Assembly (NCBI RefSeq): GCF_019091085.1
Contig: NZ_JAGXJY010000015.1
Location: 1-64,000 of the forward strand
Reading direction: 5' to 3'
DNA: 64,000 nt
Source of the DNA: Mesorhizobium sp. GbtcB19
Lineage (GTDB): Bacteria > Pseudomonadota > Alphaproteobacteria > Rhizobiales > Rhizobiaceae
The stretch's first letter is position 1. Each line of letters opens with the position of its first letter. The position numbers were made by a program, and so were the translations under genes. The notes under the pieces are model-generated. The model ran no database searches and was not told the origin of the DNA. It saw only the letters and a program-made list of their open reading frames with translations. Of this stretch, positions 7,635-18,213 are shown piece after piece.

Positions 7635-9044
7635 ATGACAAATTGGCTCCCTGACCTTTCCAATGGCTCCGGCCCTCTCTATCAGCGCCTTGCTGACAGC
7701 ATTGAGTCAGATATCGACAAGGGCGTCATCGATGCCGGTGCAAAACTGCCGCCGCAGCGCGATCTCGCCTATGACATCGGCACGACCGTCGGCACCGTAG
7801 GCCGCGCCTATCAGCTGCTGCGCGAACGCGGCCTGGTGAGCGGCGAGGTCGGCCGCGGCACCTATGTGCTCTCCCAGCGCGCCGAGACCCCGAAACCCGA
7901 TGTCGAACCAGGCCTGCAGGGCACGCGCCCCATCGATGCGCCGAGTGGCAAGCTGCGCTTCGACAGCACCGCGGCCCCCGATGTCGGCCAGGGCGCGGTG
8001 ATTGCGGAGATCCTGGCCCGCACGGCGCAGGAGCACCCGCACGACATTTCGAGCTACACGCGTGATTTTCCCGAACGCTGGTACGAGGCGGGCAGCCGCT
8101 GGCTGGCGCGCAATTCCTTCCGCCCCTCCCCCGATTCAATAGTTCCGACGCTTGGCACCCATGCCGCGGTCATGGCGGCGATCGCGGCCCTGACCATGCC
8201 CGGCGATTACGTGGTCTTCGAGCACCTGACCTACTCGCAGATCGCGCGCAGCGCCGGGCTGATCGGGCGCCGCATCGCGCTGGTTTCGACTGACGATAAC
8301 GGCATCGACCCGGACGATTTCGAGCGCGTCTGCGCCCAGAAACATCCAAAAGTGATGTTCCTGATGCCGACCGCGAAGAATCCGACGCTGGTGACGCTGT
8401 CGGCCGAGCGCCGGCAGGCGATCGCGCAAATTGCGCGCGAATACAATGTCGCGCTGATCGAGGACGATCTTTACGGCGAACTCACTGACGACCCCACACC
8501 GCTGCTCGCCGAATATGCCCCCGAGCGCACGATCGTCGCCGGCGGCTTGTCCAAATCTGTCGCCGCCGGCGTGCGCGGCGGCTGGCTTTCCTGTCCGCCG
8601 TCCTATCGCCATCGCATCCGCGTCGCCCACAAGATGATGACCGGCGGCCTGCCCTTCCTGCTGGCCGAGGTCGGCACAAGGCTGGTGATGTCGGGCCAGG
8701 CGACCGAAATCCGCAAGCGCTGCATTGGAGAGATCAGGACTCGTCTCGCCATCGTGCGCGACGTTCTGGCGGGATTCGACCTCAGGACAAGGGATAACGT
8801 GCCCTTCATCTGGCTGACCCTGCCGGACCCGTGGCTGTCCGGCACCTTCAAGAACGCCTGCCTGGCGCAGGGCGTGCTCATCGACGACGAGGACGAGTTC
8901 AAGGCCGGCCGCTCCGAGCAGGTCTTTCACGGCGTGCGCTTCGGCGTATCGCAACCACGGCAAAGCAAGGATGTCGCCGGCGGCGTCGCCGTCATCCGCC
9001 GCCTGCTCGACGAAGGCCGCGCCGGCTACGACAGCTTTTCCTGA
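7635..9044 (+). CDS. MocR-family (GntR-aminotransferase) transcriptional regulator
   Basis: The 469-residue protein has a GntR winged helix in residues 10-80 ([46 protein letters not shown]) joined to a class I aminotransferase-fold domain from about 115 onward. The PLP site is visible: the expected lysine in [24 protein letters not shown] in the PLP-ring region and [10 protein letters not shown] with the pyridine-binding Asp. MocR proteins sense PLP or amino compounds and act on a divergent gene; the divergent neighbour here encodes a DUF1127 protein. The effector is unknown. Confidence 0.9.
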   Translation: MTNWLPDLSNGSGPLYQRLADSIESDIDKGVIDAGAKLPPQRDLAYDIGTTVGTVGRAYQLLRERGLVSGEVGRGTYVLSQRAETPKPDVEPGLQGTRPIDAPSGKLRFDSTAAPDVGQGAVIAEILARTAQEHPHDISSYTRDFPERWYEAGSRWLARNSFRPSPDSIVPTLGTHAAVMAAIAALTMPGDYVVFEHLTYSQIARSAGLIGRRIALVSTDDNGIDPDDFERVCAQKHPKVMFLMPTAKNPTLVTLSAERRQAIAQIAREYNVALIEDDLYGELTDDPTPLLAEYAPERTIVAGGLSKSVAAGVRGGWLSCPPSYRHRIRVAHKMMTGGLPFLLAEVGTRLVMSGQATEIRKRCIGEIRTRLAIVRDVLAGFDLRTRDNVPFIWLTLPDPWLSGTFKNACLAQGVLIDDEDEFKAGRSEQVFHGVRFGVSQPRQSKDVAGGVAVIRRLLDEGRAGYDSFS

Positions 9045-9192
9045 TCGACCTTGCATGCCCCAGACCGTAAGCCATCACCGGCAGGGGCAGTTTTCCGGCG
9101 TTTTTCGTCATCCAGTGGGGTGTATCGCGCGAAAGCTTGCGATAAGAGGGGGACTCGAAAACTCCCCTTCCCACGGACAAAAATCGCCGCTC

Positions 9193-11424
9193 ATGACCAT
9201 TTCCAATTCCGTGCCGATCACCCCTGAGCTCGTCGCCGCGCACGGGCTGAAGCCCGACGAATACCAGCGCATTCTCGACCTGGTCGGCCGCGAGCCAAGC
9301 TTCACCGAGCTCGGCATCTTCTCGGCGATGTGGAACGAGCACTGCTCCTACAAGTCTTCCAAGAAATGGCTGCGCACGCTGCCGACCAGCGGCCCGCAGG
9401 TGATCCAGGGGCCAGGCGAGAATGCCGGCGTGGTCGATATCGGCGACGGCGACTGCGTGGTCTTCAAGATGGAGAGCCATAACCACCCGTCCTACATCGA
9501 ACCCTATCAGGGCGCGGCGACCGGCGTCGGCGGCATCCTGCGTGACGTCTTCACCATGGGTGCGCGGCCGGTTGCGGCGATGAACGCGCTGCGCTTCGGA
9601 GCGCCGGACCACCCCAAGACCCGCCATCTGGTCGCCGGCGTGGTTTCGGGCGTCGGCGGCTATGGCAATTCCTTCGGCGTGCCGACGGTCGGCGGCGAGG
9701 TCAATTTCGACGCCCGCTACAACGGCAACATCCTGGTCAACGCCTTCGCGGCGGGCCTTGCCAAGACCAACGCCATCTTCCTGTCGGAGGCCAAGGGCGT
9801 CGGCCTGCCGGTGGTCTATCTCGGCGCCAAGACCGGGCGCGACGGCGTCGGCGGCGCCACCATGGCCTCGGCCGAGTTCGACGACAAGATCGAGGAGAAA
9901 CGCCCGACCGTGCAGGTCGGCGACCCCTTCACCGAAAAATGCCTGTTGGAGGCCTGCCTCGAGCTGATGGCTTCCGGCGCCGTCATCGCCATCCAGGACA
10001 TGGGTGCGGCAGGCCTCACCTGCTCGGCGGTCGAGATGGGCGCCAAGGGCGATCTCGGCATCGAACTGGACCTCGACAAGGTGCCGGTGCGCGAGGAGCG
10101 CATGAGCGCCTATGAGATGATGCTGTCGGAAAGCCAGGAGCGCATGCTCATGGTGCTGCGCCCCGAGAAGGAAGAGGAAGCCGAGGCGATCTTCGGCAAA
10201 TGGGGCCTCGACTTCGCCATCGTCGGCAAGACCACCGACGATTTGCGTTTCCGCGTCATCCATCAGGGCGACGAGGTCGCCAATTTGCCGATCAAGGAAT
10301 TGGGCGACCAGGCGCCGGAATATGACCGCCCCTGGGTCGAGGCGAAGAAGCCGACGCCGCTTGCCGCGAACGATGCTCCGAAGGCCGATGTCGCCGACGC
10401 GCTGCTGAAAATGCTCGGCGGGCCGGACCTCTCCTCGCGCCGCTGGGTGTGGGAGCAGTATGACACGCTGATCCAGGGCAATTCGCTGCAGCTTCCCGGC
10501 GGCGATGCCGGCGTCGTGCGCGTCGAAGGCCACCCGACCAAGGCGCTCGCCTTCTCCTCCGACGTCACCCCGCGCTATTGCGAGGCCGATCCTTACGAAG
10601 GCGGCAAGCAGGCCGTCGCCGAGTGCTGGCGCAACCTGACGGCCACCGGGGCGCTGCCGCTGGCCGCCACAGACAACCTCAATTTCGGCAATCCGGAGCG
10701 GCCCGAGATCATGGGCCAGTTCGTCGGCGCGGTGAAAGGCATCGGCGATGCCTGCCGGGCGCTCGGCTTCCCGATCGTTTCGGGCAATGTTTCGCTCTAC
10801 AACGAAACCAATGGCCGCGGCATCCTGCCGACACCGACCATCGGCGGCGTCGGGCTGATTGCCGACTGGTCGAAGATGGCGAAGATCGGCTTTGCCGCCG
10901 AGAATCAGATGATCGTGCTGGTCGGCGCGCCGCCGAGCTGGGGCAGCCATCTCGGCCAGTCCGTCTATATGCGCGACATCCATGGCCGTGCGGACGGTCC
11001 GCCGCCGCCGGTCGATCTCGCGCATGAGAAGCGCGCCGGCGACCATGTGCGTGCGCTGATCGCTTCGGGCATCGTGACCGCCGCCCACGACGTCTCCGAC
11101 GGCGGCCTCGCGGTTGCGCTTGCCGAAATGGCGATGGCCTCCGGCATCGGCGCCACCATTCCGGGGCTAACCGGCACCGACCCGATCCCGGTCTGGTTCG
11201 GCGAGGACCAGGGCCGCTACCTGCTGACGCTGTCGATCGACCCGCAGAGCGGCGAATGGGACAGGATTCGCGAGGAGCAGGGCAAGCTCGGCATCTTCGC
11301 GCCCTGGATCGGCACCACTGGCGGCAGCGCGCTGAAACTCGGCGATGCGCGTGCGATCCCGGTCAGCGAATTGACCGCGGCGCATGAAGGCTGGTTCCCG
11401 CGCTTCATGGATCAGGCCAGTTGA
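9193..11424 (+). CDS. purL: FGAM synthase, PurL catalytic subunit
   Basis: PurL is the ATP-dependent synthetase of the PurLQS complex that converts FGAR to FGAM. The 743-residue length fits the small-PurL class that requires PurS and PurQ, both encoded upstream. Signatures include [18 protein letters not shown] with the catalytic His, [42 protein letters not shown], and a second AIRS-like half with [15 protein letters not shown]. The ATG at 9193 begins the conserved N-terminus ([13 protein letters not shown]); the frame extends upstream only because it is open. Confidence 0.97.
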   Translation: MTISNSVPITPELVAAHGLKPDEYQRILDLVGREPSFTELGIFSAMWNEHCSYKSSKKWLRTLPTSGPQVIQGPGENAGVVDIGDGDCVVFKMESHNHPSYIEPYQGAATGVGGILRDVFTMGARPVAAMNALRFGAPDHPKTRHLVAGVVSGVGGYGNSFGVPTVGGEVNFDARYNGNILVNAFAAGLAKTNAIFLSEAKGVGLPVVYLGAKTGRDGVGGATMASAEFDDKIEEKRPTVQVGDPFTEKCLLEACLELMASGAVIAIQDMGAAGLTCSAVEMGAKGDLGIELDLDKVPVREERMSAYEMMLSESQERMLMVLRPEKEEEAEAIFGKWGLDFAIVGKTTDDLRFRVIHQGDEVANLPIKELGDQAPEYDRPWVEAKKPTPLAANDAPKADVADALLKMLGGPDLSSRRWVWEQYDTLIQGNSLQLPGGDAGVVRVEGHPTKALAFSSDVTPRYCEADPYEGGKQAVAECWRNLTATGALPLAATDNLNFGNPERPEIMGQFVGAVKGIGDACRALGFPIVSGNVSLYNETNGRGILPTPTIGGVGLIADWSKMAKIGFAAENQMIVLVGAPPSWGSHLGQSVYMRDIHGRADGPPPPVDLAHEKRAGDHVRALIASGIVTAAHDVSDGGLAVALAEMAMASGIGATIPGLTGTDPIPVWFGEDQGRYLLTLSIDPQSGEWDRIREEQGKLGIFAPWIGTTGGSALKLGDARAIPVSELTAAHEGWFPRFMDQAS

Positions 11425-11945
11425 CCAGGCTGACTGCCAGGGCGCTGATTGCAGTCGTCTTCTGGCCTTCGCTGTTCTTCTTCTGGTTCCTCGGCCCGTT
11501 CGTCCTGTTCCTGCTGTCGACGACCTCGAGCGAGGTCTGTCCACGGCTGGAGACCCGCGCAGAGTTCCTGGCGGCTGCCAACGGCACGCTGCCGATGCTC
11601 ATCGCACAGAACCTGATCTACGCGGTTCCGATCGTCTGCCTGATGCTGTGGAACAGGCTTTCCCTGGAGCCCGCGCGGGCACGGCACATCGCGACATGCA
11701 TCAAGCTCTTCGCCGCCGCCGCGGTGATCGGGGCGGTGTGGGAATATGGCTCGTCCTTGACCTGCGACGGCTACGGTCAGGCCTTCTTCTCAACCGCGTG
11801 GCAGATGACGAGTTATCTTCCGGTCGTCGTCCTGCTGATCAACATCCCGCTCTACGTCCTGGTCTTCAGCCTCGGCCGCGCCTATTCAACGCGCGATGAC
11901 ATCACGGAAGACGGCGTGGTTCATTCGAGCCAAGATAACCCATAG
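11421..11945 (+). CDS. Hypothetical integral membrane protein with a TTG start
   Basis: This frame of 174 codons begins at a TTG overlapping the purL stop (TTGA) and encodes four hydrophobic segments, near residues 9-31, 60-77, 92-112 and 128-150. Cys residues (VCPRLET, LTCDGYG) sit in the two predicted extracytoplasmic loops and could form a disulfide. No family is recognised. There is no early ATG; the first internal Met is about residue 59, so TTG is the best start. Overlap with purL suggests coupled translation, but no clear ribosome-binding site is seen. Confidence 0.6.
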   Translation: MTRLTARALIAVVFWPSLFFFWFLGPFVLFLLSTTSSEVCPRLETRAEFLAAANGTLPMLIAQNLIYAVPIVCLMLWNRLSLEPARARHIATCIKLFAAAAVIGAVWEYGSSLTCDGYGQAFFSTAWQMTSYLPVVVLLINIPLYVLVFSLGRAYSTRDDITEDGVVHSSQDNP

Positions 11946-12042
11946 GGCTTCATCACCCGACGGAACGGCTTCAATCCGGGCCGGAAAGGCTTTAGGCTCA
12001 GCCCGAGTCACGTAGCCTGCCCGCTTGAAACAGGATTTTGCC

Positions 12043-12276
12043 ATGGCAATGGATGCCCACGACATCGAAAAACTGATCAAGGAAGGCATTCCGGACGCCA
12101 AGGTGACGATCCGCGATCTGGCCGGCGACGGCGACCATTACGCCGCCGAGGTCGTTGCCGAAAGCTTCCGCGGCAAAAGCCGCGTCCAGCAGCATCAGAT
12201 GGTCTACAACGCCTTGAAGGGCAATATGGGCGGCGTGCTGCATGCGCTGGCGCTACAGACCAGCATTCCCGACTGA
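12043..12276 (+). CDS. BolA family protein
   Basis: The 77-residue protein is a BolA-type class II KH-like fold: the [35 protein letters not shown] core contains the conserved GDGDHY and [17 protein letters not shown] helix. BolA proteins pair with monothiol CGFS glutaredoxins to hold and transfer [2Fe-2S] clusters; the conserved His at QQHQMVY is the usual cluster ligand. The CGFS glutaredoxin gene follows 154 bases downstream, supporting that role. The ATG at 12043 has AGGA upstream. Confidence 0.9.
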   Translation: MAMDAHDIEKLIKEGIPDAKVTIRDLAGDGDHYAAEVVAESFRGKSRVQQHQMVYNALKGNMGGVLHALALQTSIPD

Positions 12277-12430
12277 GCGCTGTCGCCGCCGCTCCGGCTT
12301 GGCCCAAAATCGCGTTATCCCTTGCGCCATTGGAGTAGCGTCGCGGCTAACGTCTTGTTTCAGCCACCCTATGGGTTTATTTGAAGGACATGCTTCGAGC
12401 CTGACTCCCACAGGCGTGAAAGGATCGTCC

Positions 12431-12766
12431 ATGACCGGCATCAACGACTACATCGACAATGAAGTGAAGAGCAACGACGTCGTGCTCTTCATGAAGGGCA
12501 CTCCCGGCTTTCCGCAATGCGGCTTCTCCGGTCAGGTGGTGCAGATCCTCGACTATATCGGGGCCGACTACAAAGGCGTGAACGTGCTCGACTCGGCCGA
12601 ACTGCGCCAGGGCATCAAGGATTATTCCAACTGGCCGACGATCCCGCAGCTCTATGTGAAGGGCGAATTCGTCGGCGGTTGCGATATCGTGCGCGAAATG
12701 TTCCAGGCTGGCGAGTTGCAGGACTTCCTGGTCGAAAAAGGTGTCAGCGTCAAAGGCGCCGCCTGA
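12431..12766 (+). CDS. grxD: Monothiol CGFS glutaredoxin (Grx4 type)
   Basis: This 111-residue monothiol glutaredoxin carries the CGFS active site (Cys about 30 in FPQCGFS), preceded by VVLFMKGTP and followed by [20 protein letters not shown], which provide glutathione-binding contacts. Proteins of this class form glutathione-ligated [2Fe-2S] dimers or BolA heterodimers and deliver clusters to acceptor proteins. Placement right after bolA fits. AGGA lies six bases before the ATG. The downstream gene is an unrelated exporter with its own upstream region. Confidence 0.95.
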   Translation: MTGINDYIDNEVKSNDVVLFMKGTPGFPQCGFSGQVVQILDYIGADYKGVNVLDSAELRQGIKDYSNWPTIPQLYVKGEFVGGCDIVREMFQAGELQDFLVEKGVSVKGAA

Positions 12767-12927
12767 TTTTCAATTTTTTGCTCGTCGGCGCGGAGGCAAA
12801 CCCTCCGACCGGCAAGCATCCCCGGGGCCGCCCCCACCTCGGCAATTATGAACCCGCATCTCGGGGATGAAACGAACCAGCGCGCCGGCCAGCCGGCGCT
12901 TGTTCGTTTGAAAGATCGGACTTTGCC

Positions 12928-14172
12928 GTGGACAAGCAGGTAGAAGCGTCGCAACGGGCAAGCAGCTTGCCCATTCCGCGCTGGGAATTCATTGCGCTTT
13001 GTGCGGCGCTGATGGCGCTCAATTCCTTGGCCATCGACATTATGCTGCCGGCGCTGCAGCAGATCGGCGCCTCGCTTGGTGTCGAAAACGAAAACCACCG
13101 CCAATACGTCATCACCGCCTATATTCTCGGCTTCGGCACCGGACAGCTTTTCTTCGGCCCGATCTCCGATCGTTTCGGCCGCCGCGCGCCGCTGGTCGCC
13201 GGCCTGATCATCTATGTCGCGGCCGTTGCCGCCGCCGCTGTCGCGCCCACCTTTGCCATCCTGCTCGCCTGCCGTACCGTGCAAGGCATCGGCGCCGCCG
13301 CGACCCGCGTGATCGCCGTCTCGATCGTGCGCGACACATTCGAGGGCCGTCGCATGGCCGAGGTGATGTCGCTGATCTTCATGGTGTTCATGGCGATCCC
13401 GGTCGTCGCGCCCGGCATCGGCCAGTTCATCATGCTGTTCGCCACCTGGCACTGGATCTTCGTCACCATGGCCATCGGCGCGCTGATCGTGTCGGCGTGG
13501 TCGCTGCTGCGCCTGCCGGAAACGCTGCATCCGGAGTACCGCCGGCCGCTGACCCTCAACGCGGTCGTCGGCGGCTTCCGCATCGTGCTCACCAACCGCG
13601 TCGCGGTCTGCTACGCGTTTGCCAGCACCTTCATCTTCGGCGCCATGTTCGGCTTCATCAATTCCGCGCAGCAGATCTATCTCGATGTCTTCCATGTCGG
13701 CGAGCTGTTCCCGCTGATCTTTGCCGGTGTCGCCGGCGTGCTCGCCTTCTCCAATTTCCTCAACGCGCGCCTTGTCGGGCGTATCGGCATGCGCCGCCTG
13801 TCGCAAAGCGCGCTGCTGCTCTTCCTCGCCATCAGCCTGATATGGCTCGTCGTCTCGCTGGAGATGCAGATGCCGCTCTGGCTGTTCATCACCTTCTTCG
13901 CAGGCGCGATGGTGCCCTTCGGCTGTCTCGGCGCGAATTTCAACGCGCTGGCGATGGAGCCGCTCGGCGCGCTCGCCGGCACCGCGTCATCGATCCTCGG
14001 CTTCATGCAGACCTTTCTCGGTGGCATCCTCGGCACGCTGATCGGCCAGGCCTATAACGGCACGGTCACACCCCTGGCCGCCGGCTTCTGCAGTGTCTCG
14101 GTCGCCGCTTTGCTGATGATCCTGGTCGCCGAAGGCGGACGGCTGTTCCAGCCGCACAATCCGCCGGTCTGA
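12928..14172 (+). CDS. Bcr/CflA-type multidrug efflux MFS transporter
   Basis: The 414-residue protein has 12 predicted membrane helices. The first half carries LNSLAIDIMLPALQQIG, the loop 2-3 signature GPISDRFGRRAPLVAGL and the motif C-like GIGAAATRVIAVSIVRDTFEGRR of drug/H+ antiporters. Overall order matches Bcr/CflA transporters that export bicyclomycin, sulfonamides or chloramphenicol; the actual substrate is unknown. The start is GTG at 12928, since no ATG precedes the conserved N-terminus. A dispersed repeat starts at the base after the stop codon. Confidence 0.88.
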   Translation: MDKQVEASQRASSLPIPRWEFIALCAALMALNSLAIDIMLPALQQIGASLGVENENHRQYVITAYILGFGTGQLFFGPISDRFGRRAPLVAGLIIYVAAVAAAAVAPTFAILLACRTVQGIGAAATRVIAVSIVRDTFEGRRMAEVMSLIFMVFMAIPVVAPGIGQFIMLFATWHWIFVTMAIGALIVSAWSLLRLPETLHPEYRRPLTLNAVVGGFRIVLTNRVAVCYAFASTFIFGAMFGFINSAQQIYLDVFHVGELFPLIFAGVAGVLAFSNFLNARLVGRIGMRRLSQSALLLFLAISLIWLVVSLEMQMPLWLFITFFAGAMVPFGCLGANFNALAMEPLGALAGTASSILGFMQTFLGGILGTLIGQAYNGTVTPLAAGFCSVSVAALLMILVAEGGRLFQPHNPPV

Positions 14173-14277
14173 TGCATGTCGCCCAAAAGTGCGCAGCGGT
14201 TTTGGGAGAACGACTTGCATCAAAACAAAGACTTAAAGCGCGTCGCCTGAACCCATTTCAGCGCGACGCGCTTTAAG
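14173..14277. repeat. Dispersed repeat, GCATGTCGC/AGCGCG family (copy 1)
   Basis: A two-part palindromic element: GCATGTCGCCCAAAAGTGCGCAGCGG... pairs with ...CGACTTGCAT, then TTAAAGCGCGTCGC pairs with GCGACGCGCTTTAA. It begins at the TGA of the MFS gene. Similar copies are at 14781-14885 and 27361-27465; a shorter relative is at 44859. Confidence 0.8.
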
Positions 14278-14297
14278 CCCCAAGCAGCACCGTCCGA

Positions 14298-14705
14298 TCA
14301 GGATCTGCCTTCGTCTGCCGCCGCAAAGAGCGGGGACAACATGCGCCCCGCGATCGCGCCACCCATGCTATCGGTGAAAGGCACCGGCAGGGCCTTATCG
14401 AGCGCCTCGAGGACTGAAGCCACAAAGGCTCTGTTCAAACCGTCGTCCGGCCCGAGCTTGGAGACAGTGGCGCGGGGCTTGCCGATAAGCGTTCCGTCGC
14501 GGCGAAGCGAAAACCGCAATGTCAGCGACAGGCCGCCGGTCCCCGGTGGCGGCTGCCAGCAAGCGTAAATGGCATCGAACATCGCCGCTATGGTGTTGAC
14601 CGGGTCGCGGCTGCCGCAGGCGCGCTGCTGCGCCCAGGCCTCCACGCAACTCGCGTTCACGAAGACGGCGCACGCAAGGGCGGCCATCGCATGGCGGAAG
14701 TTCAT
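14298..14705 (-). CDS. Secreted protein of unknown function, TonB-C-terminus-like
   Basis: The 135-residue product has a cleavable signal peptide (MNFRHAMAALACAVFVNASCVEAWAQ), then a single domain with YACWQPPPGTGGLSLTLRFSL and a closing LPVPFTDSMGGAIAGR segment. The pattern 'W.PP...... L.F.L.RDG....P' resembles the C-terminal beta-alpha-beta unit of TonB/TolA-like energy transducers, although no membrane anchor or Pro-rich linker exists; this is tentative. The ATG at 14705 follows GGGGGG at good spacing; another ATG lies two codons upstream. Confidence 0.65.
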   Translation of the reverse strand: MNFRHAMAALACAVFVNASCVEAWAQQRACGSRDPVNTIAAMFDAIYACWQPPPGTGGLSLTLRFSLRRDGTLIGKPRATVSKLGPDDGLNRAFVASVLEALDKALPVPFTDSMGGAIAGRMLSPLFAAADEGRS

Positions 14706-14780
14706 GTGCATCCCCCCGGACCTTCGATGAAGCCACGGATCGTGGTCGACCTGCCGGGCTTCACCAGCGAGCCTATCCTA

Positions 14781-14885
14781 ATGCATGTCGCGCAAAAGTG
14801 TGCAGCGGTTTTGCGACAACGACATGCAGAAAAACAAAGGCCTGAAGCGCGTCGTCTGAATCCGGTTCAGCACGACGCGCTTTAA
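14781..14885. repeat. Dispersed repeat, GCATGTCGC/AGCGCG family (copy 2)
   Basis: It starts ATGCATGTCGCGCAAAAG and ends AGCACGACGCGCTTTAA, close in sequence to copy 1 at 14173 only 0.6 kb away. Its right end contains the stop codon of the inositol-phosphatase-like gene (14882-14884). It is non-coding on the other side. Confidence 0.8.
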
Positions 14886-15709
14886 TCGGCCCAGAGCTCG
14901 CGGCGCAACTCGTTCCAGCTTTCTCTGTCCGGTGCCACAAGCAGACCGCCGTCGATATGCGATGGCAGATAGGCGCTGCCGTCGACGCGAGCGGCATGGC
15001 CGCCAGCTTCCTGATGGATCAACGCGCCCGCCAGATGATCCCAGGGCATCAGCTTGTTGTAGAGGACGAAATGGGCATGGCCGCTGGCCAGCAGCCGGTA
15101 TTCATGCGCGGCGCAGCGATAGGCGAATTGCGACAGCGTTTTGGTCTGGTTGCGGGCGAGCCGCGAGCGTTCGGGCTCCGCGAGAAACTGCCAGGACACC
15201 GAGCCGGTCATCTGCGACATCGGCACCGGCGCCGCCACACGTACCTTCTCCAGCGCGCCATGCGCATGGCGGATATGGCTGCCGGCGCCCTTGGCGCCGA
15301 TCAGCCAGTCCTTGCCGACCGGATCGTGGATAATGCCCGCGACGGTCTCGCCATTGACGACGACGCCGGCCATGACGCCGAACAGCGGCACGCCGGAGGC
15401 AAAGTTGAAAGTCCCGTCGACTGGATCGATGACGAAGGCAAGCTCAGCGTCGCCAAGGCCACTGAGCAGCGCCGGATTGTCGGAGCAGGCCTCCTCGCCG
15501 ACCACCATGGCGTCGGGATAGCGCTCGCGCAGCCGGGCGGTGATCAGCCGCTCGGCATTGACGTCCGCCTCGGTCACGAGGTCCGCGGCCGAGGTTTTCT
15601 GGCGGACGTCGCCCTCGCCCAGCCGGCGGAAACGCGGCATGATTTCTGCCCTGGCGGCATCGGCGAGAAGCTCGGCCAGCCAGTCGATCGAACGGTAGTC
15701 AAATTTCAT
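14882..15709 (-). CDS. Inositol monophosphatase family protein
   Basis: The 275-residue product fits the Mg2+-dependent IMPase/CysQ/FBPase superfamily. The metal-binding motifs are visible: VVGEEA (Glu ligand), FVIDPVDGTFNFASG (the DPxDGT signature) and the C-terminal MPWDHLAGALIHQEAGG with the WDxAAG-type Asp. The substrate could be inositol phosphate, histidinol phosphate or PAP; it cannot be decided from sequence alone. The start codon at 15709 lies 10 bases from the ttcA stop, so the two genes are probably co-transcribed. Confidence 0.87.
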   Translation of the reverse strand: MKFDYRSIDWLAELLADAARAEIMPRFRRLGEGDVRQKTSAADLVTEADVNAERLITARLRERYPDAMVVGEEACSDNPALLSGLGDAELAFVIDPVDGTFNFASGVPLFGVMAGVVVNGETVAGIIHDPVGKDWLIGAKGAGSHIRHAHGALEKVRVAAPVPMSQMTGSVSWQFLAEPERSRLARNQTKTLSQFAYRCAAHEYRLLASGHAHFVLYNKLMPWDHLAGALIHQEAGGHAARVDGSAYLPSHIDGGLLVAPDRESWNELRRELWAD

Positions 15710-15719
15710 CGGAAATGTC

Positions 15720-16622
<903 letters not shown>

Positions 16623-16640
16623 TTAACGGACATAGCGACC

Positions 16641-16670
16641 AAAGAAAAGGCCGCCTCGAGAGGCGGCCTT
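16641..16670 (-). terminator. Intrinsic terminator of rpsD
   Basis: AAGGCCGCCT (16647-16656) pairs with AGGCGGCCTT (16661-16670) around a CGAG loop. Read on the minus strand the stem is followed by TTCTTTGG. It is placed 25 bases after the rpsD stop codon. Confidence 0.85.
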
Positions 16671-16695
16671 GGATGTTGCGGCTGATCGAAATCGA

Positions 16696-17313
16696 TCAGC
16701 GCGAGTAGAATTCGACGACCAGGTTCGGTTCCATCTGCACGGCGAACGGAACGTCCGACAGGCCGGGAACGCGCGCGAAGGTCGCAACCATCTTGTTGTG
16801 GTCGGCTTCGATGTAGTCCGGCACGTCGCGCTCGGCGAGAGCGACCGATTCCAGAACGATGACGAGCTGCTTCGATTTCTCGCGCACCTCGATCACGTCG
16901 CCCGGCTTGCAGCGATACGAACCGATGTTGGTGCGCTTGCCGTTGACGTTGACATGGCCGTGGTTGACGAACTGGCGGGCGGCGAAGATGGTCGGGACGA
17001 ACTTGGCGCGGTAGACGATCGCGTCGAGGCGCGATTCGAGCAGGCCGATCAGGTTCTCGGAGGTGTCGCCCTTGCGGCGGTCGGCCTCTTCATAGACCTT
17101 GCGGAATTGCTTTTCCGAAACGTCGCCGTAGTGACCCTTCAGCTTCTGCTTGGCGCGCAGCTGCAGGCCGAAGTCGGAAAGCTTGCCCTTGCGGCGCTGG
17201 CCGTGCTGGCCGGGGCCGTATTCACGCTTGTTGACCGGGGACTTCGGGCGGCCCCAGATGTTTTCGCCGAGACGGCGGTCAATCTTGTATTTCGCGGATT
17301 CGCGCTTGCTCAT
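16696..17313 (-). CDS. rpsD: 30S ribosomal protein S4
   Basis: The 205-residue S4 protein nucleates 30S assembly by binding 16S rRNA. The sequence starts [21 protein letters not shown], lacks the N-terminal zinc Cys cluster (as in many alphaproteobacteria), and contains the S4 RNA-binding domain around residues 95-155 with [12 protein letters not shown] and [17 protein letters not shown]. It ends in the conserved NLVVEFYSR. The gene is monocistronic, with a promoter about 170 bases upstream and a terminator downstream. Confidence 0.97.
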   Translation of the reverse strand: MSKRESAKYKIDRRLGENIWGRPKSPVNKREYGPGQHGQRRKGKLSDFGLQLRAKQKLKGHYGDVSEKQFRKVYEEADRRKGDTSENLIGLLESRLDAIVYRAKFVPTIFAARQFVNHGHVNVNGKRTNIGSYRCKPGDVIEVREKSKQLVIVLESVALAERDVPDYIEADHNKMVATFARVPGLSDVPFAVQMEPNLVVEFYSR

Positions 17314-17684
17314 CGCATTCCCTTTCAAAACAACATACCCGGAACCCCATGGCTCCGGGCGAAGGAAACGCGCCCTCCTCTGGCCTCCGTTTTCGAGACC
17401 TGACAGGGTTTTCCACGCAAAGCGACGGAAAACCCACGGGACACGTCAAAAGAAACCACCGGGCGTCGCCACCCGGTGTTGGTGGGCCTGTTAAACACAG
17501 ATTTAACCGCTGTCAAGCTTGTGGCTGGCGACGCTGAGAGCAACCCTATACCATTCCCGCGTTGCACACAGTGCTGGACGTGGCGGAAAGTTGCACGCCG
17601 GCGGCATCGGGGCGAATGCGGCGTCTTCGGACGCAAACGCCCTGCATTTGATGAAGGGACCGGAGCAGAGGAGTCCGAAATTCG
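17314..17684. other. Intergenic region with rpsD leader
   Basis: These 371 bases separate rpsD from the divergent small secreted-protein gene. They contain a probable rpsD promoter (17488-17516) and a hairpin CACCGGG/CCCGGTG (about 17457-17478), which would lie at the very start of the rpsD leader. The rest of the roughly 165-base leader shows no recognised riboswitch or gene. Confidence 0.5.
17488..17516 (-). promoter_or_regulatory. Probable sigma-70-type promoter of rpsD
   Basis: On the minus strand CTTGACA is followed after exactly 17 bases by TAACAG. The -35 is a perfect match to the alphaproteobacterial housekeeping consensus and the -10 is weak. The predicted transcript start near 17481 gives a leader of about 168 bases before rpsD. 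Confidence 0.5.
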
Positions 17685-17888
17685 ATGAAGAAGTTCTTCC
17701 TTACCCTGACCGGCGCCGCCGTGCTGGCCGGATCGATGGCGGTCATGACGCCTGAACCGGCCATGGCCAGGCATTGGCATGGCCACAAGCAGGTGTGCCG
17801 GGCCGTGGTGAAGAAAAGAGTCGTCTGGCGCCACGGCCACCGCCACGTCGTCCGCTACAAGACCAAGCACTGCTGGTGGCGCAGCTAG
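17685..17888 (+). CDS. Small His/Arg-rich secreted protein
   Basis: The 67-residue protein begins with a clear signal peptide (MKKFFLTLTGAAVLAGSMAVM, cleavage near AMA-RHW). The mature 38 residues are rich in His, Arg, Lys and Trp (RHWHGHKQVC, RHGHRHVVRY, KHCWW) with two Cys that may pair. Similar small basic periplasmic proteins are common in rhizobia but uncharacterised; metal binding by the histidines is a guess. A GGAG-type site precedes the ATG and an intrinsic terminator follows. Confidence 0.75.
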   Translation: MKKFFLTLTGAAVLAGSMAVMTPEPAMARHWHGHKQVCRAVVKKRVVWRHGHRHVVRYKTKHCWWRS

Positions 17889-17914
17889 GTTATTTTGCAG
17901 CAAGAAATTGATAG

Positions 17915-17945
17915 AGGCCCGCCGCCGACGCCGCGGGCCTTTTCG
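17915..17945 (+). terminator. Intrinsic terminator after the small secreted-protein gene
   Basis: AGGCCCGC (17915-17922) pairs with GCGGGCCT (17933-17940) around a 10-base loop, followed by TTTTCGTT. It also faces the convergent DUF3008 gene. Confidence 0.8.
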
Positions 17946-17959
17946 TTCGACCTCGCGAT

Positions 17960-18142
17960 CTACGACTTCTTCGCCGGCAGGCCCTTGCGCTTGGTCTCGG
18001 CGAACTCCTCGAGCTGCTTCTCGCTCATCGAGTCGTACATCTCGCGGGAAGCGCCTTTGAGTTCGCTTTTCTTGGTTTCTCCGCGCTTGGCGGAAAGTGC
18101 TGCGCCGGCGGCCTTTTGCTGGGCTTGCGAGGTGGCGGGCAT
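17960..18142 (-). CDS. DUF3008 family protein
   Basis: This 60-residue protein starts MPATSQAQQKAAGAALSAKRG, the hallmark of DUF3008, and ends in a Lys-rich tail (RKGLPAKKS). The middle has KGASREMYDSMSEKQLEEFAET, a pattern seen in the family. It is small, basic and without a signal sequence; its role is unknown. AAAGGAG lies seven bases before the ATG at 18142, which excludes the longer frame that would start inside the adjacent repeat. Confidence 0.85.
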   Translation of the reverse strand: MPATSQAQQKAAGAALSAKRGETKKSELKGASREMYDSMSEKQLEEFAETKRKGLPAKKS

Positions 18143-18162
18143 GGCGGTTTCTCCTTTGCTGG

Positions 18163-18213
18163 AGAGCAATTCCAGGAAAAGTGTGAAACGGTTTTCCGTC
18201 CGGAATTGCGTCA
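18163..18213. repeat. Dispersed repeat, AGAGCAATTCC family (copy 3, short)
   Basis: AGAGCAATTCCAGGAAAAG followed by GTGTGAAACGGTTTTCCGTCCGG and AATTGCGTCAA. It is a near-identical but shortened copy of the elements at 2711 and 46478, and it lies directly upstream of the DUF3008 gene. Confidence 0.8.

Noticed and set aside
8992-11088. A 698-codon minus-strand frame opposite purL
   Set aside because: It is a shadow of purL: repetitive basic/acidic composition, no start site or family features.
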